Origin: CAYLLT01 sp964548565
GTDB taxonomy: Bacteria > Planctomycetota > Phycisphaerae > UBA1845 > PWPN01
DNA: 6,481 nucleotides
Direction of reading: 5' to 3'
Assembly (NCBI GenBank): GCA_964548565.1
Contig: CAZJTF010000381.1
Span: 1 to 6,481, forward strand
Shown: positions 1 to 6,475 of the stretch, one piece after another
How positions within the stretch are numbered: position 1 is the first letter of the stretch
Layout of the letters: every line of letters starts with the position of its first letter
Position numbers and translations under genes: made by a program
Notes under the pieces: generated by a model
What the model saw: the letters and a program-made list of their open reading frames with translations, nothing else
What the model was told of the DNA's origin: nothing
Databases searched by the model: none

Positions 1-592
1 CCTCGTACACATAGAGGCCGGTATCCGTAAACCCGGTGATCGAGTTCCCGGTTACGTCGGCGGTGCTGCCGTACTCCACGTAATCGAGGTAGATGCCGTA
101 GGAGGATCCGGCAGGCAGTGCGGTGAGGGTGTTGCCGCGGACCGACAGGCTGCTGCCATAGGCCGAGTAATCAATGTAAATGCCGGCATAGTCAAAGTTG
201 CTGGCCGTATTGTTGATGACACTACCCTGGCTGCCGTAGTACGGACCGTAGAAGTAGATCCCGTAGTCGGCGCCGGAAGCCGCTCCGGTCAGGACGTTCG
301 ACTCGATCACGCTCGACGAGCCGTCCTCGGGATAGTCCTCGTAAATTCCGGCATAGTTGAAACCGGTGATGGTGTTCCCGCGGACCACCGTCTGCGAACC
401 GTAATCGGTGTCCACGTAAATGCCGTAACCGCTGCTCGCAGCGTCATCGAACAGGGTGATGGTGTTGTTTGTGGCCGTAAACGTGGAGCCCGAATACGGG
501 TATGACTCGTAAATGCCATACTGCCGCACGCCGGAAATTGTGTTCCCGTCGATCAGGGTTGTACTGCTGTACTCGGTGTCGGTGTAGATGCC
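1..592 (-). repeat. GIY-initiated beta-helix rungs in alternating short/long order
   Basis: Protein-level tandem repeat inside the beta-helix gene, residues 343 to the window edge. Successive units begin GIY (the last visible one GLY) and measure 25, 31, 25, 29, 26, 29 and 26 residues, followed by a unit cut by the edge. Most units have an acidic/aromatic stretch (such as D.DYGS or EDYP) about five residues in and an N-T/S-I/L-T turn (GNTITGF, NNTITLF, GNTLTAL, GNSITGF) near residue 17. The DNA copies are diverged and not identical, so this is an old structural repeat rather than a recent duplication. Confidence 0.8.
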
Positions 593-1618
593 ATAGTTGG
601 CATTTACACCGTCGCCGGCGAGCGTGCAGTTGAGGATCTGCAGAGATCCGTTGTTGTAGATGTAGTCGATGTTGAGACCCGTATCGCGGAAGTTGTTCAC
701 CGTCAGACCGGTGATCGTGGCCGTGCTGCGGCTGCCCAGTTCATCCGACACGTCCAGTCCCTCGTCCACCGAGGCGATTGTGGTGCCGGTAATGTTCAGG
801 GCCGAGAAGTTGTGGAGGTCTTCGCCGAAACGAATCCCATAGTGCCCGGTTGCCGTCCCGGTCCACGTTCCCCCGTTGATGTTGATGGTTGTCTTGTGCA
901 CCGTCTCCTCGAAATCGACGGCGGCCTGCTCAAAATCGTTGATCGTCAGGTTGAGCAGATCGATCGTACAGTCGTTCGCGGAAACAGGCGTATCGAGGCC
1001 CCCCCCTGGATTTGTATGGTAAAAATCCAGCGCCCGATTGAAGGAATACGTGCCGCCATTTTTCGCGAACGTGCAGTTCTGCACGATGAGGTGGGCATTG
1101 GTGAGATTCTGGTTCACCAGGATGCCCTGGTCGGACTGGTTGCCGGTCAGGGTGCAATCCTGAATCGTGAGCGTGCTCGCCGTCGTCGCGGAACTGGCGA
1201 CTTCCCCACGAATCCGGACCGCGCAGTTGCCAGGGGGAGGCGACGTCAGCGCACCCGCGTCGAGCTGGTTAATCGTGAAACCCTGCAGCGTGACACCGGG
1301 AGCAGTGATGTCGACGATCGGCGTATTGTTGTCGACGTTCATCTGGATGATGGTGGTCGCCGCACCGGCCGAGGACATCACGACCAGGTTTGCCTTGTTG
1401 ACGTTGACGAACTCCGGGTAAGTCGCGGCCTCAACCATGACCGTGTCGCCCGGGTCGGCTGCGTCAATGGCAGCCTGAATGGTCGCGTACGTGCCGGGTA
1501 CGTTCCGTACCGCACCGAAAGCGCCGGTCGGCAGAACCAGGGAGATTGCGACCGCCAGGGCCGCGGCCCCATACATAAATCCTCGTTGCCAGGGATCTCC
1601 AGTCATTCGACAATCCAT
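1..1618 (-). CDS. Secreted right-handed parallel beta-helix repeat protein, N-terminal 539 residues (3' end outside window)
   Basis: One uninterrupted frame runs from ATG at 1618 to the left edge, so the gene is partial. The start is supported by GAGGAG six bases upstream. Residues 1-36 look like a signal peptide: basic N-region, hydrophobic core around 17-30, likely cleavage after AFGA (36). Residues 46-69 hold the TIQAAIDAA..GDTV......YPE pattern that typically opens the first rungs of pectin-lyase-like beta-helix (PbH1/DUF1565-type) proteins. Asn/Gly/Thr-rich rungs follow, with NCT/DCT turns near 154-183 and 330. From residue 343 the rungs become regular and start with GIY, alternating short and long (see findings). 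No catalytic residues can be named; such proteins may be polysaccharide lyases or hydrolases, adhesins, or structural surface proteins. A C-terminal sorting or anchoring domain, if any, lies outside. Export is well supported; the specific role is unknown. An alternative ATG four codons in lacks as good a ribosome site. Confidence 0.88.
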   Translation of the reverse strand, partial: MDCRMTGDPWQRGFMYGAAALAVAISLVLPTGAFGAVRNVPGTYATIQAAIDAADPGDTVMVEAATYPEFVNVNKANLVVMSSAGAATTIIQMNVDNNTPIVDITAPGVTLQGFTINQLDAGALTSPPPGNCAVRIRGEVASSATTASTLTIQDCTLTGNQSDQGILVNQNLTNAHLIVQNCTFAKNGGTYSFNRALDFYHTNPGGGLDTPVSANDCTIDLLNLTINDFEQAAVDFEETVHKTTININGGTWTGTATGHYGIRFGEDLHNFSALNITGTTIASVDEGLDVSDELGSRSTATITGLTVNNFRDTGLNIDYIYNNGSLQILNCTLAGDGVNANYGIYTDTEYSSTTLIDGNTISGVRQYGIYESYPYSGSTFTATNNTITLFDDAASSGYGIYVDTDYGSQTVVRGNTITGFNYAGIYEDYPEDGSSSVIESNVLTGAASGADYGIYFYGPYYGSQGSVINNTASNFDYAGIYIDYSAYGSSLSVRGNTLTALPAGSSYGIYLDYVEYGSTADVTGNSITGFTDTGLYVYE

Positions 1619-1624
1619 GTTGCT

Positions 1625-1631
1625 CTCCTCT
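1625..1631 (-). promoter_or_regulatory. Ribosome binding site of the beta-helix gene
   Basis: AGAGGAG on the minus strand, six bases before ATG 1618. It fixes the start at 1618 rather than at the internal ATG four codons later. Confidence 0.75.
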
Positions 1632-1707
1632 CGTGTTGTGGTGACTGCACTGACTGAACTCGAATCACATGGGCAGGCTAACGGGAAGCTTCTGACGGCT
1701 TGTCATC

Positions 1708-1721
1708 ACGCCGTGCGGCGT
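1708..1721. repeat. Short inverted repeat, ACGCCG-TG-CGGCGT
   Basis: Two perfect 6-base arms around a 2-base centre, 90 bases upstream of the beta-helix start codon. A loop of two is too tight for a good RNA hairpin and no T-tract follows, so an operator-like protein site is more likely than a terminator. A chance GC-rich palindrome is also possible. Confidence 0.3.
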
Positions 1722-1975
1722 CTCACCGTGTGTGTGGCTCCGCCGGTTCTGCGGCAAGCCCGTCCTTTTGAATGCAGTGGACGTGTTTGAGGTTTCTGCG
1801 GCACACCCTTTCCGCCTATACCGATGTCGACCTGTTCGAAGCTGTATCCACCAGGGAACTCGCGTCGCTGCGCCGGTCCGGTCGACTGGCAGATGAGGAT
1901 CGGCGCACTGCGATTCACTGGTACGATCGAGTACTTGCGGGCACTGAGGGGTGATATACGGGTGTCAAAGAACGG

Positions 1976-2155
1976 TCACGCAGCGTCCCTGTCGCGCGCG
2001 CTGCAGGCGACGAATCCGTCAATATCCTTGGATTGCAGGTTGACCAGGCGAACGAACTGTCCGGTCGAGGGGGGCTGTGTGTGAGCACTGAGCATCCATT
2101 GCCGCCGTAAAAGTGCCGACCCGCAGAAATGATCAGGGCCAGCCCAGTCACCGAC
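1976..2155 (-). pseudogene. Possible relic of a trypsin-like (S1) serine protease
   Basis: A 59-codon frame between two TGA codons, with no plausible start codon or ribosome site. Its residues 9-26 read HFCGSALLRRQWMLSAHT, close to the S1 consensus around the catalytic histidine (fCGGsLi...WvlTAAHC). The Cys before the strand, the Trp, and the His are kept; one Gly and one Ala appear missing and the Cys after His is Thr. About 43 codons on, in the frame one base over, PVYHPSVPASTRSY recalls the HPxYn..t segment that precedes the catalytic Asp in S1 proteases. No GDSGGP serine motif was found downstream. If real it is a badly decayed fragment; a chance match is a serious alternative. Confidence 0.25.
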
Positions 2156-2468
2156 TCACGATCAACAGGTTACGCGGAAGCACATCTGCCTGTCCAGAGA
2201 AAAACGCTGCTGAATATAGCGTCACTGAAAAAGCGGACGAAATTGCATCATCCAATTCGTGGCTCGCCTCCTGACGTGCAATGGGTTCAGCGTTCCCATG
2301 GGACCGGCTGCACCGGGTTGGCTCACTCGGCACGAACGAGATGTGTTCGACCAGACCAAATGTGGAGTGCTGCGTTAGATGGCGGGTTTCGCAGCAGGAT
2401 CGGGAGCGATACAACCGGGACACGACAAGCACGGTCCCGTCGCGGTCGGGTAAGGCTCGGCGGCCGTG

Positions 2469-2474
2469 AAGGAG
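2469..2474 (+). promoter_or_regulatory. Ribosome binding site of the lipoprotein gene
   Basis: AAGGAG, seven bases before ATG 2482; a strong site that fixes this start. Confidence 0.8.
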
Positions 2475-2481
2475 CGGGGTC

Positions 2482-3969
2482 ATGCACATCCTGGACAGGT
2501 TCCACAGCGGTAGGCTCTTCTTGAGCGTGTCTGTTGCGGGTCTCCTGGTGCTGTGCAGTGTCCTTGGTGCCTCCGCGTGCAACGGGGGCAGGGCGGTCGC
2601 TGGGACGGCCAGCCCTCCGAACCCTGACGCGTTCCTGAAGATCGGGAATCGCAAGCAGTTACTGGTGGACGACTACGTCGTGGCCGAGAGACAGAGCTTA
2701 ACCCGCGAGCTCGGCACGGTACAGAAGGCGAACGGTGGCAAGCCGATCTTCACGGGTGGTCGGTTCTACGGAACGGTCCTGTACGACGGCGGACGCTTCA
2801 AGATGTGGTACCGCCGACACGACCGGGGTTTCGAGTACGCCGAGTCACACGATGGCCTCCATTTCGAGAAGAAGGCGTCGGTGACGGGGATCAATTTCGC
2901 TGGTGATTACACCCTCGCCGTGATCATCGACCCGCATGAGACGGATCCGGCACATCGATACAAGGCGTCCTACGACGGTCCGGGCATGGCGGCAGCCATC
3001 GCCCACTCCCCTGACGGGATCACCTGGATCCCGTACAACGACGGAAAGGCCGTGACACGGCGCGCAGCCGACACGTACAACCAGATCGTCTGGGATGGGG
3101 CCGCCAGCCTCTACAGGCTGTTTACGCGCACGGATTTCGGAGCAGCCGGCAGGGCGACGGAGATTCGCGGCACCCGCGCGATGAGCAATCCGGATGTCAA
3201 ACGCAATCCGGCCGGCTGGACTGAGGGACGCAGTTGGAAATTCGATCGCGAGGGTCCCGAGGAGCACAAGCGACGTCAGATCTACTGCGTCACGGACTGG
3301 ATCTACGAGGGCGTGCACATCGCGTTAATGGCCGTGTACGAATGGCCCGGCGATGCGAGCGAAGGTCCGGCAGATCTCCAGAAGCGACATGAACGCGACG
3401 TCATGAACTTCTACATCGCGACCAGCCGCGACGCCGATCACTGGGACCTTACCTGGGTGTACGCAGGCCGACCAATGATCCCCCGCGGGCCCGACGGAGC
3501 GTTCGACAAGGACCTGCTCCTGGCTGCCTCGGAAATCGTGACACGCGACGATCAACACTGGCTCTACTACTGCGGCGGAAACGAGCGTCACGGCAGCGAC
3601 AACATTTCGTATCCGCGTGATCTCTTCATCGGGCTGGCGACCCTGCGGCTGGACGGCTTCGTCTGCCTGGCGGCGGGGGAGCGGCCGGGATTGTTGGTCA
3701 CCAAACTCTTCGTGCTGGAAGGCGGCGCACTGGCGCTCAATGTCGATGCCAGCGCCGGAACATGTCGCGTCGAAATTCGCACAGCCGCCGGCGAGCCGAT
3801 CAGCGGCTTCGCGCTCTGCGACGCCGAACCGCTCGAACGCGTCGACGGGCTACGCCTCATGCCTCGGTGGAAGATGAAGCCTGACCTCCGGGCATTGCGC
3901 GGGCAGCCGCTGCGCCTTGCCTTCGAACTCACCGGTGCAAAGCTGTACGCATTCGAGGTCATCCCGTGA
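2482..3969 (+). CDS. Predicted lipoprotein with glycoside-hydrolase-like (GH32/GH43-type) beta-propeller
   Basis: A complete 495-residue protein with a strong ribosome site. Residues 1-33 form a signal peptide with a positively charged start, a hydrophobic core (about 12-29) and a lipobox-like ASAC with Cys33, suggesting lipid attachment. A mature domain opens with LLVDDYVV (60-67), the usual first strand of a family of uncharacterised propeller proteins common in Planctomycetota and similar bacteria. Repeated blade-like strands follow: FKMWYRR (106-112), EYAESHDGLHF (118-128), YKASYDG (160-166), AIAHSPDGITW (172-182), FYIATSRDADHW (310-321) and HWLYYCGGNERHG (359-371). The last 95 residues, from LVTKLF (405-410) to LYAFEVIP, form the beta-sandwich module that normally ends this family, so the gene looks full length. 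An extracytoplasmic role in glycan binding or cleavage is inferred; I cannot assign catalytic acids or a substrate. Its stop overlaps the first ATG of the glycosyltransferase relic. Confidence 0.85.
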   Translation: MHILDRFHSGRLFLSVSVAGLLVLCSVLGASACNGGRAVAGTASPPNPDAFLKIGNRKQLLVDDYVVAERQSLTRELGTVQKANGGKPIFTGGRFYGTVLYDGGRFKMWYRRHDRGFEYAESHDGLHFEKKASVTGINFAGDYTLAVIIDPHETDPAHRYKASYDGPGMAAAIAHSPDGITWIPYNDGKAVTRRAADTYNQIVWDGAASLYRLFTRTDFGAAGRATEIRGTRAMSNPDVKRNPAGWTEGRSWKFDREGPEEHKRRQIYCVTDWIYEGVHIALMAVYEWPGDASEGPADLQKRHERDVMNFYIATSRDADHWDLTWVYAGRPMIPRGPDGAFDKDLLLAASEIVTRDDQHWLYYCGGNERHGSDNISYPRDLFIGLATLRLDGFVCLAAGERPGLLVTKLFVLEGGALALNVDASAGTCRVEIRTAAGEPISGFALCDAEPLERVDGLRLMPRWKMKPDLRALRGQPLRLAFELTGAKLYAFEVIP

Positions 3970-4407
3970 TGAACTTCCTCCATCGACACTTCGCCGGGAT
4001 GCTCCGGCCACTCGAGTACGGCCAGATCGTGCCCGTGGCGTACCCGGTGGGGGGGAAGAATGGCGGCAGCACGCTGACGTTCACTGGTGTGCGCAGGAGC
4101 CATAGTCCTCTGGAGACGGAACCGGCTCCTTCTTCTGTTGCTGGTATCCCCACTGCTCTTCACGCTTGCCGCGGCGGCCATGCACCGCTACCCCTACGGC
4201 TACAGCGCGCGCCTGGCGCAGCACATGGCGGCGACCTTCTGCCTGCTGGCAGGTCTGGGCCTTGCGGGCGCGATTCGGCGTCTGTCGCCGGCCCGGGTGG
4301 CGTCCGAGGTCCTTGGCATTGCAGCACTGATCTTGGTCGCGATTGGAATCGTGGGGATCATCCGAGACGTGAGCTAGCCGTACGAGACGTTCTCCGACTC
4401 CGGGCAC
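3969..4407 (+). pseudogene. C-terminal remnant of a family-39-type membrane glycosyltransferase
   Basis: Intact members transfer sugar from a polyprenyl-phosphate donor at the membrane, with the active site in the N-terminal half; here only the C-terminal third survives. From ATG 3969 one frame gives HFAGMLRPLEYG, then AYPVGGKNGGSTLTF, to 4082. Omitting one base at about 4083 makes the chain continue as LVCAGAIVLWRRNR, followed by a membrane segment (LLLLLLVSPLLFTLAAAA), HRYPYGYSAR, a second (ATFCLLAGLGLAGAI) and a third (EVLGIAALILVAIGIVGII). TAG at 4375 interrupts RDVS-PYETFSD, where family proteins usually read D..RPYKT.sD, and TAA/TGA follow at 4408. So the lesions are loss of the N-terminal part, a +1 frameshift, a nonsense codon and probably loss of the last residues. 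The family placement rests on remembered motifs. Sequencing error could explain the frameshift but not the missing N-terminus. Confidence 0.75.
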
Positions 4408-4475
4408 TAATGAGGGGCGGATACCACCGTGAAGCGAGAACTGAAGCCACAGCGGGCGCGGAGCGCAGAGAGATG

Positions 4476-5849
4476 TCACCGTGCGGGGGTGCAGGTTGCG
4501 CTGACGTTATCTACGTCGTTCAGCGGCGTGCACCCCTGCTCACACAGGAGGGAATTACGCTGATGGCGCTCCATATCGACTCCAGCAGGTGTTCGCCGAC
4601 TTGCGCTGCGTGCCTCGACATACTGCCAGGCAGGGTCTACTTGACACCCGTGAAACCTGCCGCCGCTGGCGCTGCTGAAATGGAAGGTCCGGTCCGTGCC
4701 GCTCTCTTGGCGTTGTCTGCGCAGGCCGGGTAACTGCTCAGGGACACCAGCGTCCCGCTGCCGGCCTGCGGCCAGGTCCGGAGCAGGGGCTCGGGTGTAC
4801 AGTCTGTCCTTGAGCGATCTCACCGGCTTCTCAAAAAAAGACCAGGACATAGAGGCGACAACGATCGTCGCGATGAAGCACGTCGCCAGGAACGGAGCTC
4901 CCTCCAGTTCCAGATGACAGCGGCGGAGCAGCCCGATGAGGGTGTCCGGAACGAAGTAATGGTAGACGTAGATTCCATAGCTGATCTGCCCGAGATAGAC
5001 GGAAGGCGGGAACCGGAGCCCGCGGCCAGCAATCCCGCGGACGCCGCCCATGACTCTGGCGATGAACCAGAATGTCATGCAGCCGGTGGGCAGTGCCGTC
5101 GTGCTCAAGTTGAGCAGCGGGATGCGTAGCAGTGCGTTTGCGCAGAGAATGACCACTGCCGCAGCGAAAGCCAGGCGGCGAAACCGCACGAGGTCGGCGC
5201 GGCGATAAGTGACGATATATGCGAGCAGCGCCCCGAGCCCGAGCATGTCGAAGTTGCACGGCGTGAACGCGTATACCTGGAATGGCTCCCAGCCCACCGC
5301 AGTCGTGATACACCGGCAGGCAACGGCCAGACCCAGAGCCGACCCGAGCACCACCGGGAGCACAACGCGGGGGGCAAACAGCACGATGAGGGGCCACACT
5401 AGATAGAACTGCTCCTCGACAGCCAGGCTCCAGAAATGCCCCCCGAAGATCTGTGTGTCATCGGTCGCCCGTATCATCCAGAAGTTCTGGAGATAGGCTG
5501 CGTACCAGGGCCAGCTTGAACGGAACGTCGCGCTGGTCAGGAAAGCCAGCAACAGCACAAAGTAATAAAGCGGGAAGATCCTCAGGATTCGGCGAATGTA
5601 GAAGCGGGCGAGCGCCTGGCGGTTAGCTCCCGGCGTGTCACGTCTGGAATCCAGGAGGATTCGTGTAATGAGAAAGCCGCTGAGAACGAAGAAGATCCAT
5701 ACTCCGATGGGCCCAAGCGGGCTGTCAGCCGGCCCGCACCAGTGGTGCACGATGACCAGAAGAACCGCAAGAGCGCGCAGGGCGTCCAGTTCGGGCAGGT
5801 AGGTAAGCGAAGCCGTAGGTCGGTGCCGGACAATTGCAGCATCCGTCAT
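4476..5849 (-). CDS. Acyltransferase 3 family membrane protein (OafA-like O-acyltransferase) with unusual C-terminal tail
   Basis: A 457-residue integral membrane enzyme of the type that moves acetyl or other acyl groups onto surface sugars, lipids or peptidoglycan. Diagnostic blocks appear in order: LPELDALRALAV with Arg25, HHW with the likely catalytic His36 (11 residues after the Arg, as in OafA), GVWIFFVLSGFLITR (49-63), RFYIRRILRIFPLYY (82-96), FWSLAVEEQFYLVWPL (139-154), YLGQISYGIYVYH (285-297) and FFEKPVRSLKDRL (338-350). About ten hydrophobic segments lie between. ATG 5849 was chosen because GAGGAAG sits six bases upstream and the protein then begins shortly before the domain; the frame is open to 6011, but that sequence is not protein-like. 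Residues 351-457 are hydrophilic, rich in Arg, Gln, Gly and Ser, and unlike the short tails of this family; the true end may have been lost. Convergent with the glycosyltransferase relic. Confidence 0.88.
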   Translation of the reverse strand: MTDAAIVRHRPTASLTYLPELDALRALAVLLVIVHHWCGPADSPLGPIGVWIFFVLSGFLITRILLDSRRDTPGANRQALARFYIRRILRIFPLYYFVLLLAFLTSATFRSSWPWYAAYLQNFWMIRATDDTQIFGGHFWSLAVEEQFYLVWPLIVLFAPRVVLPVVLGSALGLAVACRCITTAVGWEPFQVYAFTPCNFDMLGLGALLAYIVTYRRADLVRFRRLAFAAAVVILCANALLRIPLLNLSTTALPTGCMTFWFIARVMGGVRGIAGRGLRFPPSVYLGQISYGIYVYHYFVPDTLIGLLRRCHLELEGAPFLATCFIATIVVASMSWSFFEKPVRSLKDRLYTRAPAPDLAAGRQRDAGVPEQLPGLRRQRQESGTDRTFHFSSASGGRFHGCQVDPAWQYVEARSASRRTPAGVDMERHQRNSLLCEQGCTPLNDVDNVSATCTPAR

Positions 5850-6365
5850 GGACGCGCTTCCTCGGTACACCATGCCTTCATCGGTCTGATGCCATGTAGT
5901 CAATGGTACCGCCATCAGCTGGGTAGAACAACACTTCCCCCCACCCGCGGAGGCGTAGATCGGGAATTCTCCGTGAGTCCATTCAGGGCAGCCACGGCTT
6001 ACGGGAGACAAGTGGGAACAGGGCCTGATCCGCGAGTTGCTCTATTGATTGAACCAACGGCTCGATGACGGAAGTCGCGCTCCATCACCGGGAAAGCCCT
6101 CCCGCCTGCAGGCAGAAGGGCGCTGTTCACGGAAACTCGGGGGCGGCAAAGATACGGTCAAAACTTGCTTTGGCCGGTATCGATGACCAGCGAGCGAAGC
6201 AAGTCGGGATCGCTCTCGAGCCGCAGCAGCCGCTCCAAATCCCCACCGAGCGGTGGATCTGTGGTCCAGGAGACCGCACGTGAGCGGCCGCGGTCGCACC
6301 AAAGCAGCTCGTGGCAGAGCGTGTGGCCATGCTAAAGATCGAATGTCCTACTGCTCGCCTGCTCT
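5850..6365. other. Intergenic region between acyltransferase and tRNA; no confident gene
   Basis: About 500 bases with no complete gene I can support. The minus strand holds a 57-codon coding-like frame without a start codon (6158-6331) and a 34-codon frame (5878-5982, ending GTIDYMASDR), neither assigned to a family. The promoter of the acyltransferase should lie here; a TTGACT hexamer at about 5896-5901 on the minus strand has no good -10 partner. Confidence 0.5.
5856..5862 (-). promoter_or_regulatory. Ribosome binding site that decides the acyltransferase start
   Basis: GAGGAAG on the minus strand, six bases before ATG 5849. The competing ATG at 5873 has only a weaker GATGAAGG-like context. 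Confidence 0.65.
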
Positions 6366-6401
6366 ATTGAAAAGGGCTGCCCACTAGCAGCCCTTTTCAA
6401 T
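6366..6401 (-). terminator. Rho-independent terminator downstream of tRNA-Pro
   Basis: Perfect 15-bp stem with a 6-base loop. The core AAAAGGGCTGC / GCAGCCCTTTT gives a GC-rich stem base-paired A-tract to T-tract, the usual layout of a tRNA terminator. It starts at the tRNA discriminator base. Being symmetrical it could also stop plus-strand transcription entering the tRNA from the left. Confidence 0.85.
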
Positions 6402-6475
6402 CGGGGCGACTGGATTTGAACCAGCGGCCTCTTGGTCCCGAACCAAGCGCTCTAGCCAGGCTGAGCTACGCCCCG
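6401..6475 (-). tRNA. tRNA-Pro, anticodon CGG
   Basis: A 75-base cloverleaf decodes CCG codons. Acceptor CGGGGCG/CGCCCCG pairs fully; D-stem GCTC/GAGC with GG in the loop; anticodon stem CTTGG/CCAAG around loop TTCGGGA (anticodon CGG); five-base variable loop; T-stem GCTGG/CCAGT with one G-U pair and loop TTCAAAT. C1-G72 and A73 are typical bacterial tRNA-Pro identity elements. CCA is not encoded (TTG follows), so it must be added by nucleotidyltransferase. No lesion is visible, so it should be functional. Confidence 0.97.

Larger units (their letters stand above)
1619..2481. other. 863-base intergenic region between divergent genes; no confident gene
   Basis: This gap separates the divergent beta-helix and lipoprotein genes and must contain both promoters, but I could not pick a -35/-10 pair with confidence on either strand. 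Open frames exist on both strands, none with a ribosome site, a recognisable family across its length, or steady codon bias. Two items stand out and are listed separately: a trypsin-like stretch on the minus strand at 1976-2155 and a near-palindrome at 1708-1721. It may hold a long leader, a degraded gene, or both. Confidence 0.6.

Noticed and set aside
812..1657. Long plus-strand open frame of 281 codons.
   Set aside because: It lies antisense to the beta-helix gene, has no ribosome site, and its Arg/Val/Asp-rich product is the usual shadow of a GC-rich gene.
1772..1954. 60-codon plus-strand frame with plausible-looking helical composition (DLFEAVSTRELASLRRSGRL).
   Set aside because: No ribosome site, an equally protein-like frame overlaps it in another phase, and no family match comes to mind.
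4408..4475. Looked for a terminator between the convergent glycosyltransferase relic and the acyltransferase.
   Set aside because: No stem with a T-tract was found on either strand here.
3966..4733. 255-codon plus-strand frame beginning at the end of the lipoprotein gene.
   Set aside because: Only its first 40 or so residues match glycosyltransferase sequence; after the frameshift near 4083 it is out-of-frame translation, and beyond 4408 it is antisense or intergenic.
5878..5982. 34-codon minus-strand frame starting ATG and ending GEVLFYPADGGTIDYMASDR.
   Set aside because: No ribosome site seen, very short, no family recognised; mentioned only in the intergenic note.
5850..6011. 54-codon N-terminal extension of the acyltransferase from the ATG at 6011.
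   Set aside because: The extension has no signal or domain character and no ribosome site, while ATG 5849 has GAGGAAG at ideal spacing just before the domain.
6039..6064. Sequence GATTGAACCAACGGCTC resembles the T-arm of the tRNA-Pro (6413-6430), and GCTCTATTGA occurs at both 6039 and 6361; this could suggest a tRNA-derived attachment site.
   Set aside because: The tRNA-like match is about 17 bases with mismatches and a gap, does not extend to the tRNA 3' end, and the enclosed 320-370 bases hold no integrase. A 10-base repeat is within chance.
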